A DNA stretch of 11,875 nucleotides from DATDDB01 sp041490205 (GCA_041490205.1 JBGPSQ010000077.1:1-11875), one strand, 5' to 3'; positions 1-5,861 are shown, counted from the first letter of the stretch. Made by a program: numbers and translations. The notes: generated by a model not told the origin, from the sequence alone.

Positions 1-355
1 CGCTGGTCGGCGCATACAGCGCGCTTTCCAGCAATTCGCGCATGTTGTCCACCTGGGTGTTGGAGGCCGCATCCAGCTCGACCATGTCGACAAAGCGCCC
101 GCTGTCTATTTCCCGGCATGCGGTGCAGGTGCCGCAGGGGGTGGCGGTGATGCCGGTCTCGCAATTCAGGGATTTGGCGAAAATGCGTGCAATGGTGGTC
201 TTGCCCACGCCGCGCGTGCCGGTGAACAGGTAGGCATGGTGCAGGCGATCCTGCGTCAGCGCATTGGTGAGCGCGCGCACGACATGCTCCTGCCCTGCCA
301 GTTGGGCAAAAGTCTTGGGGCGCCACTTGCGCGCCAATACCGAAGTAGCCGGCAC
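1..355 (-). CDS. dnaX: DNA polymerase III gamma/tau subunit, N-terminal part (continues past the left edge)
   Basis: This is the ATPase of the clamp loader that places the beta sliding clamp on DNA and organises the replicative polymerase. About 118 residues are visible. They open with the family signature VLARKWRPKTF and then show a Walker A motif, GTRGVGKTT (about residues 46-54). A Cys4 zinc module follows at C65, C74, C77 and C80, then the VELDAASN stretch (about 92-99) typical of gamma/tau. No in-frame ATG exists. I chose the GTG at 355 because it leaves only five residues before VLARKWRP, as is usual in the family; a TTG at 409 is possible but would add an unusual leader. Neither start has a strong ribosome-binding site. 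The gene lies 67 nt after the PagL-like gene on the same strand, so cotranscription is likely. The identity is secure; the start is less so. Confidence 0.93.
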   Translation of the reverse strand, partial: MPATSVLARKWRPKTFAQLAGQEHVVRALTNALTQDRLHHAYLFTGTRGVGKTTIARIFAKSLNCETGITATPCGTCTACREIDSGRFVDMVELDAASNTQVDNMRELLESALYAPTS

Positions 356-422
356 AGAAGCCGCCGCAAGAGAGGAAGTTTCAGGAAGCAGGGAAGGTGT
401 TGCGGACAAGGATCAAGCCCGA

Positions 423-956
423 TCAAAAATTATATGCAAGATGAAGCTGTTTGAAATTGACGCCCTGGTTCGGCTGCACGATGCCTGCATTCGATAAATG
501 TTGAAAACGGAACCCCATACCGAATGCGCGCTTCTCGCCAAAGTTTACACCGAATCCCAAAAAGTGCCCAAACTGGAAAGAAGAGCCGAACTTGCGGGTG
601 TCATAGGCAAACGCCCTGGAAATCAGGTGCAGCCCGAGGATACTGCCTTCCAGATAGGGCGTCATGCCAGCCCCTTCCCTGGGGGCCATATGGAACACCG
701 GCTGGATACCTATATCGCCGATGACCTGGTTATTGTCGGCGGGCTTTTCCCCGCGCCAGGCGCCCACCGCGGCCTCCCAAGCGCCTGTTATCAACCAGTC
801 GCCATGATACGGCCAGGTTCTGTCCCACTTCCACAGCATCCCGGCGCGAACCTGGTCAACATAATTGCCCTCGCCGCGCTCGATGAAAACGCCATCCAGT
901 GCGCTCGCGCCAGCAGACGCGAGCAATAACACAACCAGCACAAGAACTTTATTCAT
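423..956 (-). CDS. pagL: PagL-like lipid A 3-O-deacylase (acyloxyacyl hydrolase), outer membrane
   Basis: PagL-family enzymes remove the 3-O-linked acyl chain from lipid A in the outer membrane, which modulates endotoxin structure and permeability. The 177-residue product has a signal peptide (MNKVLVLVVLLLASAGASA, likely cut after about residue 19). It then has alternating strands typical of an eight-stranded barrel and ends in Phe (LAYNF), the usual outer-membrane assembly signal. The active-site block is FQHLSNAGIVQPNQGVNF at 151-168, with the expected catalytic His153 and Ser155. The third triad residue, Glu140 in the Pseudomonas aeruginosa enzyme, aligns here with Asn167. The start is ATG with GGGAG about 5 nt upstream. 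The gene begins 24 nt after the 3' end of the SRP RNA and precedes dnaX; no separate promoter is obvious, so read-through from ffs is plausible. The family call is good; activity is unproven given the Asn. Confidence 0.85.
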   Translation of the reverse strand: MNKVLVLVVLLLASAGASALDGVFIERGEGNYVDQVRAGMLWKWDRTWPYHGDWLITGAWEAAVGAWRGEKPADNNQVIGDIGIQPVFHMAPREGAGMTPYLEGSILGLHLISRAFAYDTRKFGSSFQFGHFLGFGVNFGEKRAFGMGFRFQHLSNAGIVQPNQGVNFKQLHLAYNF

Positions 957-979
957 TCAGCTCCCGATAGGTATAAGGA

Positions 980-1075
980 GGCGAGCCTTACCCCCGGCAC
1001 TTGCAATAATCAGTTATGGCTGCTTCCTTCCGGACCTGACCAGGTTCACTGCCCTGCAATGCGGGGAGGCCCGCC
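980..1075 (-). ncRNA. ffs: Signal recognition particle RNA, small bacterial (4.5S) type
   Basis: The minus strand carries the near-invariant SRP RNA apical domain: CAGGTCCGGAAGGAAGCAGC, containing the GGAA tetraloop and the Ffh-binding internal loops. The boundaries come from the terminal helix: GGCGGGCC at the 5' end (1075-1068) pairs over all 8 positions, including one G-U, with GGCTCGCC at the 3' end (987-980). This gives a 96-nt RNA. It binds Ffh and directs ribosomes making membrane and secreted proteins to the inner membrane. A weak promoter-like sequence (TTGCAC, 17 nt, TCAAAC) precedes the 5' end, but I do not rely on it. No terminator hairpin follows, and the next gene starts 24 nt downstream. 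Confidence 0.94.
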
Positions 1076-1247
1076 AATTCGTTTGAAGATCGCGCCAAGC
1101 CTGGTGCAAGCCTGCCGCGCTCCCCGGAAATCCAAGGGGCTCATGATAAAGGAAACAGCGGGTAAAATCCACGTTTGCGGGCAAACAAGGCCGCCAGCAC
1201 CTAGAGCGCAGCGCCGTAAACCCGCAGCGGAGACATCAAAAGCCGGA

Positions 1248-1276
1248 TTGACATGAAGGCACAGCGGTGCTACTTT
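1248..1276 (+). promoter_or_regulatory. Sigma70-type promoter of the antitoxin-toxin pair
   Basis: A perfect -35 box TTGACA (1248-1253), a 17-nt spacer and TACTTT (1271-1276) form a strong candidate promoter with initiation near 1283. A short palindrome, GGTGTCACC (1277-1285), lies directly after the -10 box, and another GGTG sits in the spacer at 1266-1269. Such half-sites could be an autoregulatory operator for the ribbon-helix-helix antitoxin, which is inference. The promoter also rules out the ATG at 1253, which lies inside the -35 box. Confidence 0.55.
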
Positions 1277-1303
1277 GGTGTCACCTTTTGCATGGAAATT
1301 GAA

Positions 1304-1630
1304 ATGGTCTCCACCACCACACTGAAACTGCCGGAAGAACTCAAGACACGCATCGCGCCGCTGGCAAAATCCGCCTCCAAAACGCCGCATGCCTGGATGC
1401 TGGAGGCGCTGGAAACCCAGGCCAGACTGGCTGAAATGCGGCAATCCTTCATCGCCGACGCCTTGGCATCCGCAGCCGAAGTGGATGCTGGCGGCCCGCG
1501 CTACGCAATGCAGGATGCGCATGCCTACATCCTCGCCAAAGCGGCAGGCAAACCCGCCAAGCGCCCCAAACCGGTGACGCGCCCTGCTGAAAAAAGCCTG
1601 CCCCGCACGACAAAACGCTCTGCGCGATAA
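1304..1630 (+). CDS. Ribbon-helix-helix (CopG/ParD-like) antitoxin
   Basis: This is the predicted DNA-binding antitoxin of a type II toxin-antitoxin pair. It should neutralise the downstream toxin by direct binding and repress the operon. The N-terminus TTTLKLPEELKTRIAPLAKS followed by TPHAWMLEALETQ is a classic RHH fold (beta strand plus two helices, residues about 4-40). A helical toxin-binding region follows to about residue 80. The last ~25 residues are an unusually Lys/Arg/Pro-rich tail. I chose the ATG at 1304 (108 residues) because GGAA lies 6 nt upstream and the RHH strand begins at once; the ATG at 1292 is an alternative. Starts further upstream fall before the predicted transcription start. 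The toxin begins 20 nt after the stop codon. The fold and context make the assignment fairly secure, but no exact family name is claimed. Confidence 0.82.
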   Translation: MVSTTTLKLPEELKTRIAPLAKSASKTPHAWMLEALETQARLAEMRQSFIADALASAAEVDAGGPRYAMQDAHAYILAKAAGKPAKRPKPVTRPAEKSLPRTTKRSAR

Positions 1631-1650
1631 AGCACCCACCGCAATAATCA

Positions 1651-1944
1651 ATGCCCCAGGTATATTTTACGGATCGCGCCCTCTCCGATCTTGAACGGAT
1701 ATTCGAATTCCTGGCACCCATAGACCCCGCCTTGTCGGAACAGGCTGGCAGCCAAATCGTGGACGCAACGGGCGTATTGCAACACCACCCCCTGATAGGC
1801 CGCCCGATGCAAGACAACCTGCGGGAATTGGTCATCTCCACCGGGCGCACGGGCTATGTCGCGCTATACCGCTTCATCCCGGAGCAGGACTGCGTGGATG
1901 TGCTCGCCGTCCGGCACCAGCGCGAGGGCGGGTTTGTGGAGTAA
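1651..1944 (+). CDS. ParE/RelE-superfamily toxin
   Basis: The 97-residue product matches the ParE-type layout. An N-terminal strand (VYFTDRALSDLERIFEFLA) leads into paired helices, then the LQHHPLIGRPM segment (about residues 48-58) and ELVISTGRTGYVALYRFIPE. It ends with the terminal strand VDVLAVRHQREGGF, where the VLAVRHQRE pattern is characteristic of the superfamily. ParE proteins poison DNA gyrase, whereas RelE proteins cut mRNA on the ribosome. The sequence looks closer to ParE, but the target cannot be settled by reading. It lies 20 nt after the antitoxin gene, with no good ribosome-binding site of its own, which suggests translational coupling and lower expression than the antitoxin. 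Length is normal and the frame is intact. Confidence 0.83.
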   Translation: MPQVYFTDRALSDLERIFEFLAPIDPALSEQAGSQIVDATGVLQHHPLIGRPMQDNLRELVISTGRTGYVALYRFIPEQDCVDVLAVRHQREGGFVE

Positions 1945-2033
1945 AGGCTGGGCGATGACGGCGGCGTGCAATTAAGGTAGAGTGCAATCTCAATTAATTA
2001 TCACCCCGGCCCATCTCAACCTAAGAGACATTA

Positions 2034-2720
2034 GTGGAAAAGTATTTACTATTTTTTGCTGGATTGCTCATCGGCATAACGTGCGCCCTCTTCTGGCCAG
2101 AATCCCTGTCATTTATTCAGCACAGCAGCGTAAAGGATTTCATTTCCACCATAGCACCAGCGGCTGGCTGGCTCAGTGCTACAGCAGCAATCATTGCCAT
2201 ATCATGGAATGTCTGGCGTGCAAAATACAATTTGGGCATTGACCTGATACTAAAACTTGGCGAGCGATTTGAAAAACCCGAGATGCGGGGAATACGGGTG
2301 AAAGCGGCAAAAGCACTTATCATCAAAGACCCCGAAACCGGGGATCCACATATTGACGATGTTCTGAATTTCTTTGAAGAGATCGGTTTCTTGCTAGAGC
2401 GTAAAGCGATAGATGCGGAAGCTGCATGGGTATACTTTCACTTCTGGGTTGATGGCTACTACCACGCAACATCAAATTACCGAAGATGTCAAAATCACGA
2501 AGCGCGCCAAACACCATTCTATGATGAATTTGAGCAGCTTTACCTTACCCTCGCTGAGATTGAGCGGAAAGATATGATTGAACGCGGCAGATTGAAACGC
2601 TGCTCTTCTGTTGAAGCACCCTCTGAAGAAAATATTAGAGACTTTCTTGACGGTGAAATTGAAATGCTGGGGACGCCTCCCCCATTTAAGCTAGCAACAA
2701 GGCGGCAACTTTTGAAATGA
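2034..2720 (+). CDS. AT-rich membrane-anchored protein of unknown function (DUF4760-like)
   Basis: I do not recognise a characterised homologue. The 228-residue product has two N-terminal membrane segments (about residues 4-21 and 38-60) and then a soluble alpha-helical domain. A pattern of the type DDVLNFFEEIGFLLERKAID followed by AAWVYFHFWVDGYYHA (131-145) resembles DUF4760-type proteins of unknown function; this is a resemblance from memory, not a search result. The start must be GTG at 2034, because a TAA lies 12 nt upstream in frame and no ATG is near. Only a weak AAGAGA precedes it. The gene is clearly more AT-rich than its neighbours and uses many A/T-ending codons, consistent with horizontal transfer. 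It follows the toxin gene by 89 nt, so it may be accessory cargo with no functional link to it. Confidence 0.6.
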   Translation: MEKYLLFFAGLLIGITCALFWPESLSFIQHSSVKDFISTIAPAAGWLSATAAIIAISWNVWRAKYNLGIDLILKLGERFEKPEMRGIRVKAAKALIIKDPETGDPHIDDVLNFFEEIGFLLERKAIDAEAAWVYFHFWVDGYYHATSNYRRCQNHEARQTPFYDEFEQLYLTLAEIERKDMIERGRLKRCSSVEAPSEENIRDFLDGEIEMLGTPPPFKLATRRQLLK

Positions 2721-2741
2721 CAATGCCGATATTTATATAAC
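2712..2741 (+). promoter_or_regulatory. Possible promoter for the SemiSWEET gene
   Basis: TTGAAA (2712-2717) overlaps the end of the preceding gene. It is followed after 16 nt by TATATA (2734-2739), or after 18 nt by TATAAC (2736-2741). Initiation would fall near 2748, about 20 nt before the ATG at 2769. The boxes are good but the stretch is AT-rich in general, so this is a candidate only. Confidence 0.35.
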
Positions 2742-2768
2742 CCACCTCAGTCTCATCGAAACATAGCC

Positions 2769-3053
2769 ATGAACCCCGACCTCAGCACCCTCCTCGGCTA
2801 CCCAGCCGCCTTTCTCACCACCATCGCCTTCGTGCCGCAAGCGTGGCAATCCTGGCGCACGCGCGATCTTTCCGGCATTTCGCTGCCGATGTATGCGCTA
2901 TTCACGCTGGGGGTGGCGCTGTGGCTGGGATATGGGTTGGTGATGGGCAGCTTGCCCATCATCGTGGCGAATTCGGTTACGCTGATGCTGGCTTCGGCGG
3001 TGTTGTGGTTGAAGATTCTGGCGGTCAGGGGCGAGAGGAAAAAAACCCTGTAG
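2769..3053 (+). CDS. SemiSWEET-type transporter (MtN3/PQ-loop family)
   Basis: Bacterial SemiSWEETs are three-helix proteins that dimerise to form a sugar pore in the inner membrane. The 94-residue product has three membrane helices (about residues 8-27, 39-59 and 63-86), the standard length. The PQ motif lies in helix 1 (FVPQAWQSWRTRD, P23-Q24), followed by LSGISLPMY at the helix 1/2 turn. Helix 2 carries W52 and Y55-G56, and helix 3 has N68 in the IIVANSVTLM stretch, at the position of the substrate-contacting Asn in the family. The substrate cannot be deduced. The ATG at 2769 has no strong ribosome-binding site. The stop codon is already inside the left arm of the repeat at 3050-3107. Beyond it, the phosphatase gene runs in the opposite direction. 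Confidence 0.88.
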   Translation: MNPDLSTLLGYPAAFLTTIAFVPQAWQSWRTRDLSGISLPMYALFTLGVALWLGYGLVMGSLPIIVANSVTLMLASAVLWLKILAVRGERKKTL

Positions 3054-3107
3054 GTGCGAATTCATTCGCACATGATTTAATAATTGTGCGAATGAACTCG
3101 CACCTAC
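3050..3107. repeat. REPIN-like double palindrome, copy 1
   Basis: Two 22-nt arms, 3050-3071 and 3086-3107, are inverted with 21 of 22 matches around a 14-nt AT-rich loop. Each arm contains its own palindrome (GTGCGAAT / ATTCGCAC), so the unit is an inverted pair of REP-like hairpins. It begins inside the SemiSWEET stop codon and fills the gap between two convergent genes, where it could limit read-through in both directions. A second unit of the same construction lies at 5152-5209. Confidence 0.85.
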
Positions 3108-3124
3108 CCTTTCCCCTCCCCCCC

Positions 3125-3685
3125 TCAAGGGGTAGGGGGTGATTGGTGTCCAACCGGCCATTCCAGTTCCACCCATTCGCAATTAAGAATGCTGCCGCTC
3201 GCGGTTTGCGCGGGGTCGTCCGCTGTCAAGGCCAGTGCGGCGAGTATGGGATCTTCATGTGAAACAGCAAGTACTATCCCCTCTGCGTGACGCGCCGCAA
3301 TTTCGTCCAAAAAGCTGCGCAGCCGCTCCATTTGTTCCAGAAACGACTCGCCCTTCTCCGGTTTGATGCGCAGCCGATCGGGCCGGATCAGGTCGTGGAA
3401 CACATGCACCGGCAAGCCATCCATGCCGGAGCGGCGCTCGTTGAGGCGGGCGTCTATGCGCAATTCGCATCCATGATGCCGCAGCAGGATTTCGGCGGTT
3501 TGCCGGGCGCGCGGAAATTCGGAGGCGTAGGCATGGGAGAACCTTATCGCTCGCAATTTTTCGCCCGCGGCATCCGCCTGCATCCGCCCCTTATCGGTAA
3601 GATTCACGATGCGCGCGGGGTTATCGCTGATGACATGCGCGACATTCCCTTCGCTCTCGCCGTGGCGGACAAATAATATTCTCAT
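3125..3685 (-). CDS. Histidine phosphatase superfamily protein (phosphoglycerate mutase-like)
   Basis: This is a cytoplasmic phosphatase/mutase-type enzyme that works through a phosphohistidine. The 186-residue product starts with the signature LFVRHGESEGN, giving the nucleophile His8 with Arg7. EFPRARQTAE (56-65) supplies the second phosphate-binding Arg, NERRSG (82-87) the acidic Glu83, and VSHEDPILA (141-149) the second catalytic His143. The usual SHGG is SHED here, a common variation in small branches. Substrate is unknown; SixA, CobC and PhoE types all share these motifs. Its ATG overlaps the methyltransferase stop as ATGA, indicating translational coupling in the cupin-methyltransferase-phosphatase operon. 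The extreme C-terminus (SPPTP) is encoded in a G/C-run-rich stretch at the gene end and may not be conserved. Confidence 0.88.
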   Translation of the reverse strand: MRILFVRHGESEGNVAHVISDNPARIVNLTDKGRMQADAAGEKLRAIRFSHAYASEFPRARQTAEILLRHHGCELRIDARLNERRSGMDGLPVHVFHDLIRPDRLRIKPEKGESFLEQMERLRSFLDEIAARHAEGIVLAVSHEDPILAALALTADDPAQTASGSILNCEWVELEWPVGHQSPPTP

Positions 3686-4575
3686 GGCGCGGCAAAGAAG
3701 CGCTGGCTCAATTCTTCCAGCCCAAGCGTATGCAGCAGCTCGTTGAGCCGCTCCGCCGGGCGCTTGCGCGGGAGGTCTTTGTAGGTAGCGATGATTAGCT
3801 CGTTTTTCATAGAGTGTTCCCAGCCCACCAGTTCCGTCACCGTCACCTGGTAGCCGTGTGCCTCCAGTTGCAGGCAGCGCAGCACGTTGGTGATGTGGCT
3901 GCCGAATTCGCGGGTGTGGATGGGGTGGCGCCAGAGCTCGGTCAAAGCGTTCTTCGCCAGTTCGCGGCCCTTGTTCTTGCGCAGCACCGCCGCCACTTCG
4001 GCCTGGCAGCAGGGCACCAGCACGATGAACCGCGCCTGCTTTTTCAGCGCAAAATTGATCGCGTCGTCGGTGGCGGTGTCGCAGGCATGCAGCGCGGTGA
4101 CCATGTCCACCTGCGCGGGCAATTGGCCTGAGGTGATGGATTCGGCCACCGACATGTTGAGGAACGACATGCCGCCGAAACCCAGGCGCGCCGCCAGTTC
4201 GCGCGAATGCGCCACCAGTTCTTCGCGCGTTTCTATGCCGTAGATGTGCGATGCGCCTTGCCCGTCGTTAGTCGATTTCTGATCCTTGAAGAACAGGTCA
4301 TGCAGGATGAAGCCGAGATAGGATTTGCCCGCGCCGTGATCCACCAGCGTGATGCCGGGATGGGCATGCTGCGCCTCTTGCAGCAGCGGCTCGATGAATT
4401 GGTACAGGTGATAGACCTGCTTGAGCTTGCGGCGCGAGTCCTGGTTCAGCTTGCCGTCGCGCGTGAGGATGTGCAGCTCCTTGAGCAGTTCCATGGACTG
4501 CCCCTCCCGGATTTCCGGGTACTCTTTCACTTCCTGCTTGGCTTTAATCTGGGGCGAGACCGGCTTCTGGCGCAT
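3682..4575 (-). CDS. SAM-dependent methyltransferase (Methyltransf_32-like)
   Basis: The 297-residue product has a Rossmann-type methyltransferase core. The SAM-binding motif I is LVDHGAGKSYLGF (77-89), and the acidic end of strand 2 is IYGIETREEL with Glu115. ALHACDTATDDAI (161-173) and VLVPCCQAE (185-193) are hallmarks of the Methyltransf_32 group, whose substrates are mostly unknown. An N-terminal helical region (about 20-70) precedes the core. I chose the ATG at 4575, although the frame is open upstream to 5064, because that upstream part is a shadow of the cupin gene. The cupin stop at 4578 leaves only 2 nt before this ATG, with AGGAT just upstream. The 3' end overlaps the phosphatase start by 4 nt. 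The class is sure; the substrate (RNA, protein or small molecule) is not. Confidence 0.85.
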   Translation of the reverse strand: MRQKPVSPQIKAKQEVKEYPEIREGQSMELLKELHILTRDGKLNQDSRRKLKQVYHLYQFIEPLLQEAQHAHPGITLVDHGAGKSYLGFILHDLFFKDQKSTNDGQGASHIYGIETREELVAHSRELAARLGFGGMSFLNMSVAESITSGQLPAQVDMVTALHACDTATDDAINFALKKQARFIVLVPCCQAEVAAVLRKNKGRELAKNALTELWRHPIHTREFGSHITNVLRCLQLEAHGYQVTVTELVGWEHSMKNELIIATYKDLPRKRPAERLNELLHTLGLEELSQRFFAAP

Positions 4576-4577
4576 TT

Positions 4578-5048
4578 TTATTGCATCCTGTCGCCGACTT
4601 GGGCCCGCGCATACCAGACGTTGACCCGCGCCGCATCCGCACCCTCGACCGCTTTGCACCACGGCGCGAAATCGGCATCGGTCAGCGGCGCATAGGGCCC
4701 CTGCTTCACCTCGAAAATGACGCCACCGCCATCCAGCGACAGCACGCCGTGCCAGGTATTGGCCGGAAATTCGATCACGCGGCATTCCTCGCCCAGCACG
4801 GTGCGGCTGGTGACAGTACCCTCCTCGTCGAACAGCAGCACGACAAACCGCCCGCGCAAGGCGCTGAGCATCTCCCAGGTTTGCGGATGGCGGTGAGGGC
4901 GCACGAACGTGTCCGGTTCCATGGCAATCGCCAGGCGCTGCACGGGGTCGCTCAGTTGTTCGTGCAGGTTGCGGTTGGCGCGCAGGCGCGGGGATTGCTT
5001 TGCCTGCTGGCCAAGCGCATCCAGCGTGGATTCGGTGAGTTGTTTCAA
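4578..5048 (-). CDS. WbuC-family cupin metalloprotein
   Basis: The 156-residue product matches the WbuC cupin family, known from O-antigen clusters but functionally undefined. RLRANRNLHEQLSDPVQRL (21-39) is the family's N-terminal block. Cupin motif 1, VRPHRHPQTWEML (49-61), supplies H52, H54 and E59. Motif 2, FPANTWHGV (94-102), supplies H100. These would bind a metal. The start is TTG at 5048: an in-frame stop lies only 15 nt upstream, GGAG sits 7 nt before the TTG, and MKQLTESTLDAL matches how family members begin. It is first in the operon with the methyltransferase and phosphatase, but no polysaccharide genes are adjacent. The 183-nt gap upstream (5049-5231) holds the second REPIN-like repeat and a short CACAGAG-type motif near 5092-5110; I see no clear promoter there. 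Confidence 0.85.
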   Translation of the reverse strand: MKQLTESTLDALGQQAKQSPRLRANRNLHEQLSDPVQRLAIAMEPDTFVRPHRHPQTWEMLSALRGRFVVLLFDEEGTVTSRTVLGEECRVIEFPANTWHGVLSLDGGGVIFEVKQGPYAPLTDADFAPWCKAVEGADAARVNVWYARAQVGDRMQ

Positions 5049-5151
5049 GGTAGCGCTCCATCAAAAGTGGCTATGATAAACCTAACCTCACCACAGAGAC
5101 ACGGAGAAAATCAAACCCTCAACAACCCTGATAAACTCAGTTGATTGGAGC

Positions 5152-5209
5152 GTAGGTGAAATTTCATTCGCACGCCCAAAGAGTTATGTGCGAATAAATT
5201 CGCACCTAC
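5152..5209. repeat. REPIN-like double palindrome, copy 2
   Basis: Arms of 22 nt at 5152-5173 and 5188-5209 are inverted around a 14-nt loop, exactly the 22-14-22 plan of the copy at 3050-3107. The arms match at 18 of 22 positions. The right arm keeps the intact GTGCGAAT/ATTCGCAC-type core, while the left arm has decayed. It lies 22 nt after the end of the 75-residue gene and could trim or terminate that transcript. Loops of the two copies differ in sequence. Confidence 0.82.
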
Positions 5210-5231
5210 AGTGGCAGTTTCCAACGCCCTG

Positions 5232-5459
5232 CTAGTCGTCGCCCAATTCCGGTGCCGGTTCACGAACCTGCGACAGCATATCCTCCGCACCCAGCTCATG
5301 CTCGGCAAAGATCACCTTCACCGCGCAGGATTCGGTTAGCGCCAGTTCACGCCGCAGCTCCTTGGCGCGGGTGGAAGCCGCGCGGAATTCGTCATGCTGC
5401 TCGATCTTGAAGAGCCGCAGGATGGGATCGTGGAAGACTTTGTAGATGTAGTAGGGCAT
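5232..5459 (-). CDS. Small conserved-looking protein of unknown function
   Basis: I cannot name a function. The 75-residue product begins MPYYIYKVFHDPILRLFKIE and continues as one charged helix (DEFRAASTRAKELRRELAL, about 23-41), then a strand-like segment CAVKVIFAEHE (45-55) and an acidic tail ending ELGDD. There is no signal peptide or membrane segment, and one Cys at residue 45. The ATG at 5459 has AGGAAG about 5 nt upstream. It starts 12 nt after the DsrC/TusE-like stop, so the two are almost certainly cotranscribed. Operon placement suggests a partner or accessory role to that protein, which is inference. Good codon use and a proper ribosome-binding site support a real gene. Confidence 0.75.
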   Translation of the reverse strand: MPYYIYKVFHDPILRLFKIEQHDEFRAASTRAKELRRELALTESCAVKVIFAEHELGAEDMLSQVREPAPELGDD

Positions 5460-5471
5460 GGCACTTCCTGA

Positions 5472-5765
5472 TTAAACACAGCCTGTAGGCTTGGGCATGC
5501 CGCCGTATTTGGTGATCGGCTTCATCGGCCCGGTCATCCACAGATTGAAAATTTCCTTCTGGTCTTCGCCCACATACTGGGCGAATTTGCGTATCGGCGG
5601 CACCGTGCCGAATTCCTCGAAGTATTCGCGCGCCTTTTCGATGTGCGCCCATTTCTTTTCATCCAGATCGTAACCGTCGGCCTGGGCCATGGAGCGTCCT
5701 ATTTCAGGCGTCCAGCCGTTCATGTCCTGAAGATAACCGTCTCCGTCGCGTGGCGGGATTTCCAT
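5472..5765 (-). CDS. DsrC/TusE-family sulfur-relay protein with a single C-terminal cysteine
   Basis: DsrC/TusE proteins carry sulfur on a conserved penultimate cysteine at a flexible C-terminus. The 97-residue product shows the family body: DGDGYLQDMNGWTPEIGRSM (7-26), KKWAHIEKAREYFEEFGTVP (37-56) and the tail GGMPKPTGCV with Cys96. The second cysteine of true DsrC, eleven residues earlier, is Thr85, the same replacement I recall in E. coli TusE. The segment before the tail is about 8 residues shorter than in classical DsrC, lacking the GxxKGNSxYLY-type insertion. No dsrAB or tusBCD genes are nearby, so neither sulfite reduction nor tRNA thiolation is indicated by context. ATG at 5765 has AAAGGA upstream. 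The gene heads the pair with the 75-residue protein and is driven by a promoter at 5833-5861. Confidence 0.87.
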   Translation of the reverse strand: MEIPPRDGDGYLQDMNGWTPEIGRSMAQADGYDLDEKKWAHIEKAREYFEEFGTVPPIRKFAQYVGEDQKEIFNLWMTGPMKPITKYGGMPKPTGCV

Positions 5766-5832
5766 GTTGATTCCTTTCGTTTGCAGGATGGGGCGCAGTC
5801 ACGGCGCTCCCGTATGAGACAATCAGGTTGTG

Positions 5833-5861
5833 ATTTAACTTTACCATAGCATATTAGTCAA
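5833..5861 (-). promoter_or_regulatory. Promoter for the DsrC/TusE-like gene pair
   Basis: On the minus strand, TTGACT (5861-5856), a 17-nt spacer and TTAAAT (5838-5833) form a good sigma70 promoter. Initiation falls near 5826, about 60 nt before the ATG at 5765. It overlaps the oppositely directed promoter at 5840-5868. Confidence 0.55.

Noticed and set aside
1253..1303. ATG at 1253 as antitoxin start
   Set aside because: It lies inside the predicted -35 box and upstream of the predicted transcription start. The added residues do not resemble an RHH protein, and an ATG with a better ribosome-binding site exists at 1304.
3121..3132. CCCCT-CA-AGGGG hairpin as terminator of the phosphatase gene
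   Set aside because: The stem is only 5 bp, the region is a simple C/G run, and no U-run follows on either strand.
4576..5064. Frame open upstream of the methyltransferase, which would extend it to 460 residues
   Set aside because: The extension is low-complexity Arg/Ala/Pro-rich text antisense-like in character and overlaps the well-supported cupin gene. The methyltransferase has a good ATG and ribosome-binding site at 4575.
5089..5112. CACAGAGACACGGAG-type motif upstream of the cupin gene
   Set aside because: It resembles a short intergenic motif I associate with several proteobacterial genomes. Only one copy is present and no structure is visible, so I do not call it a repeat here.
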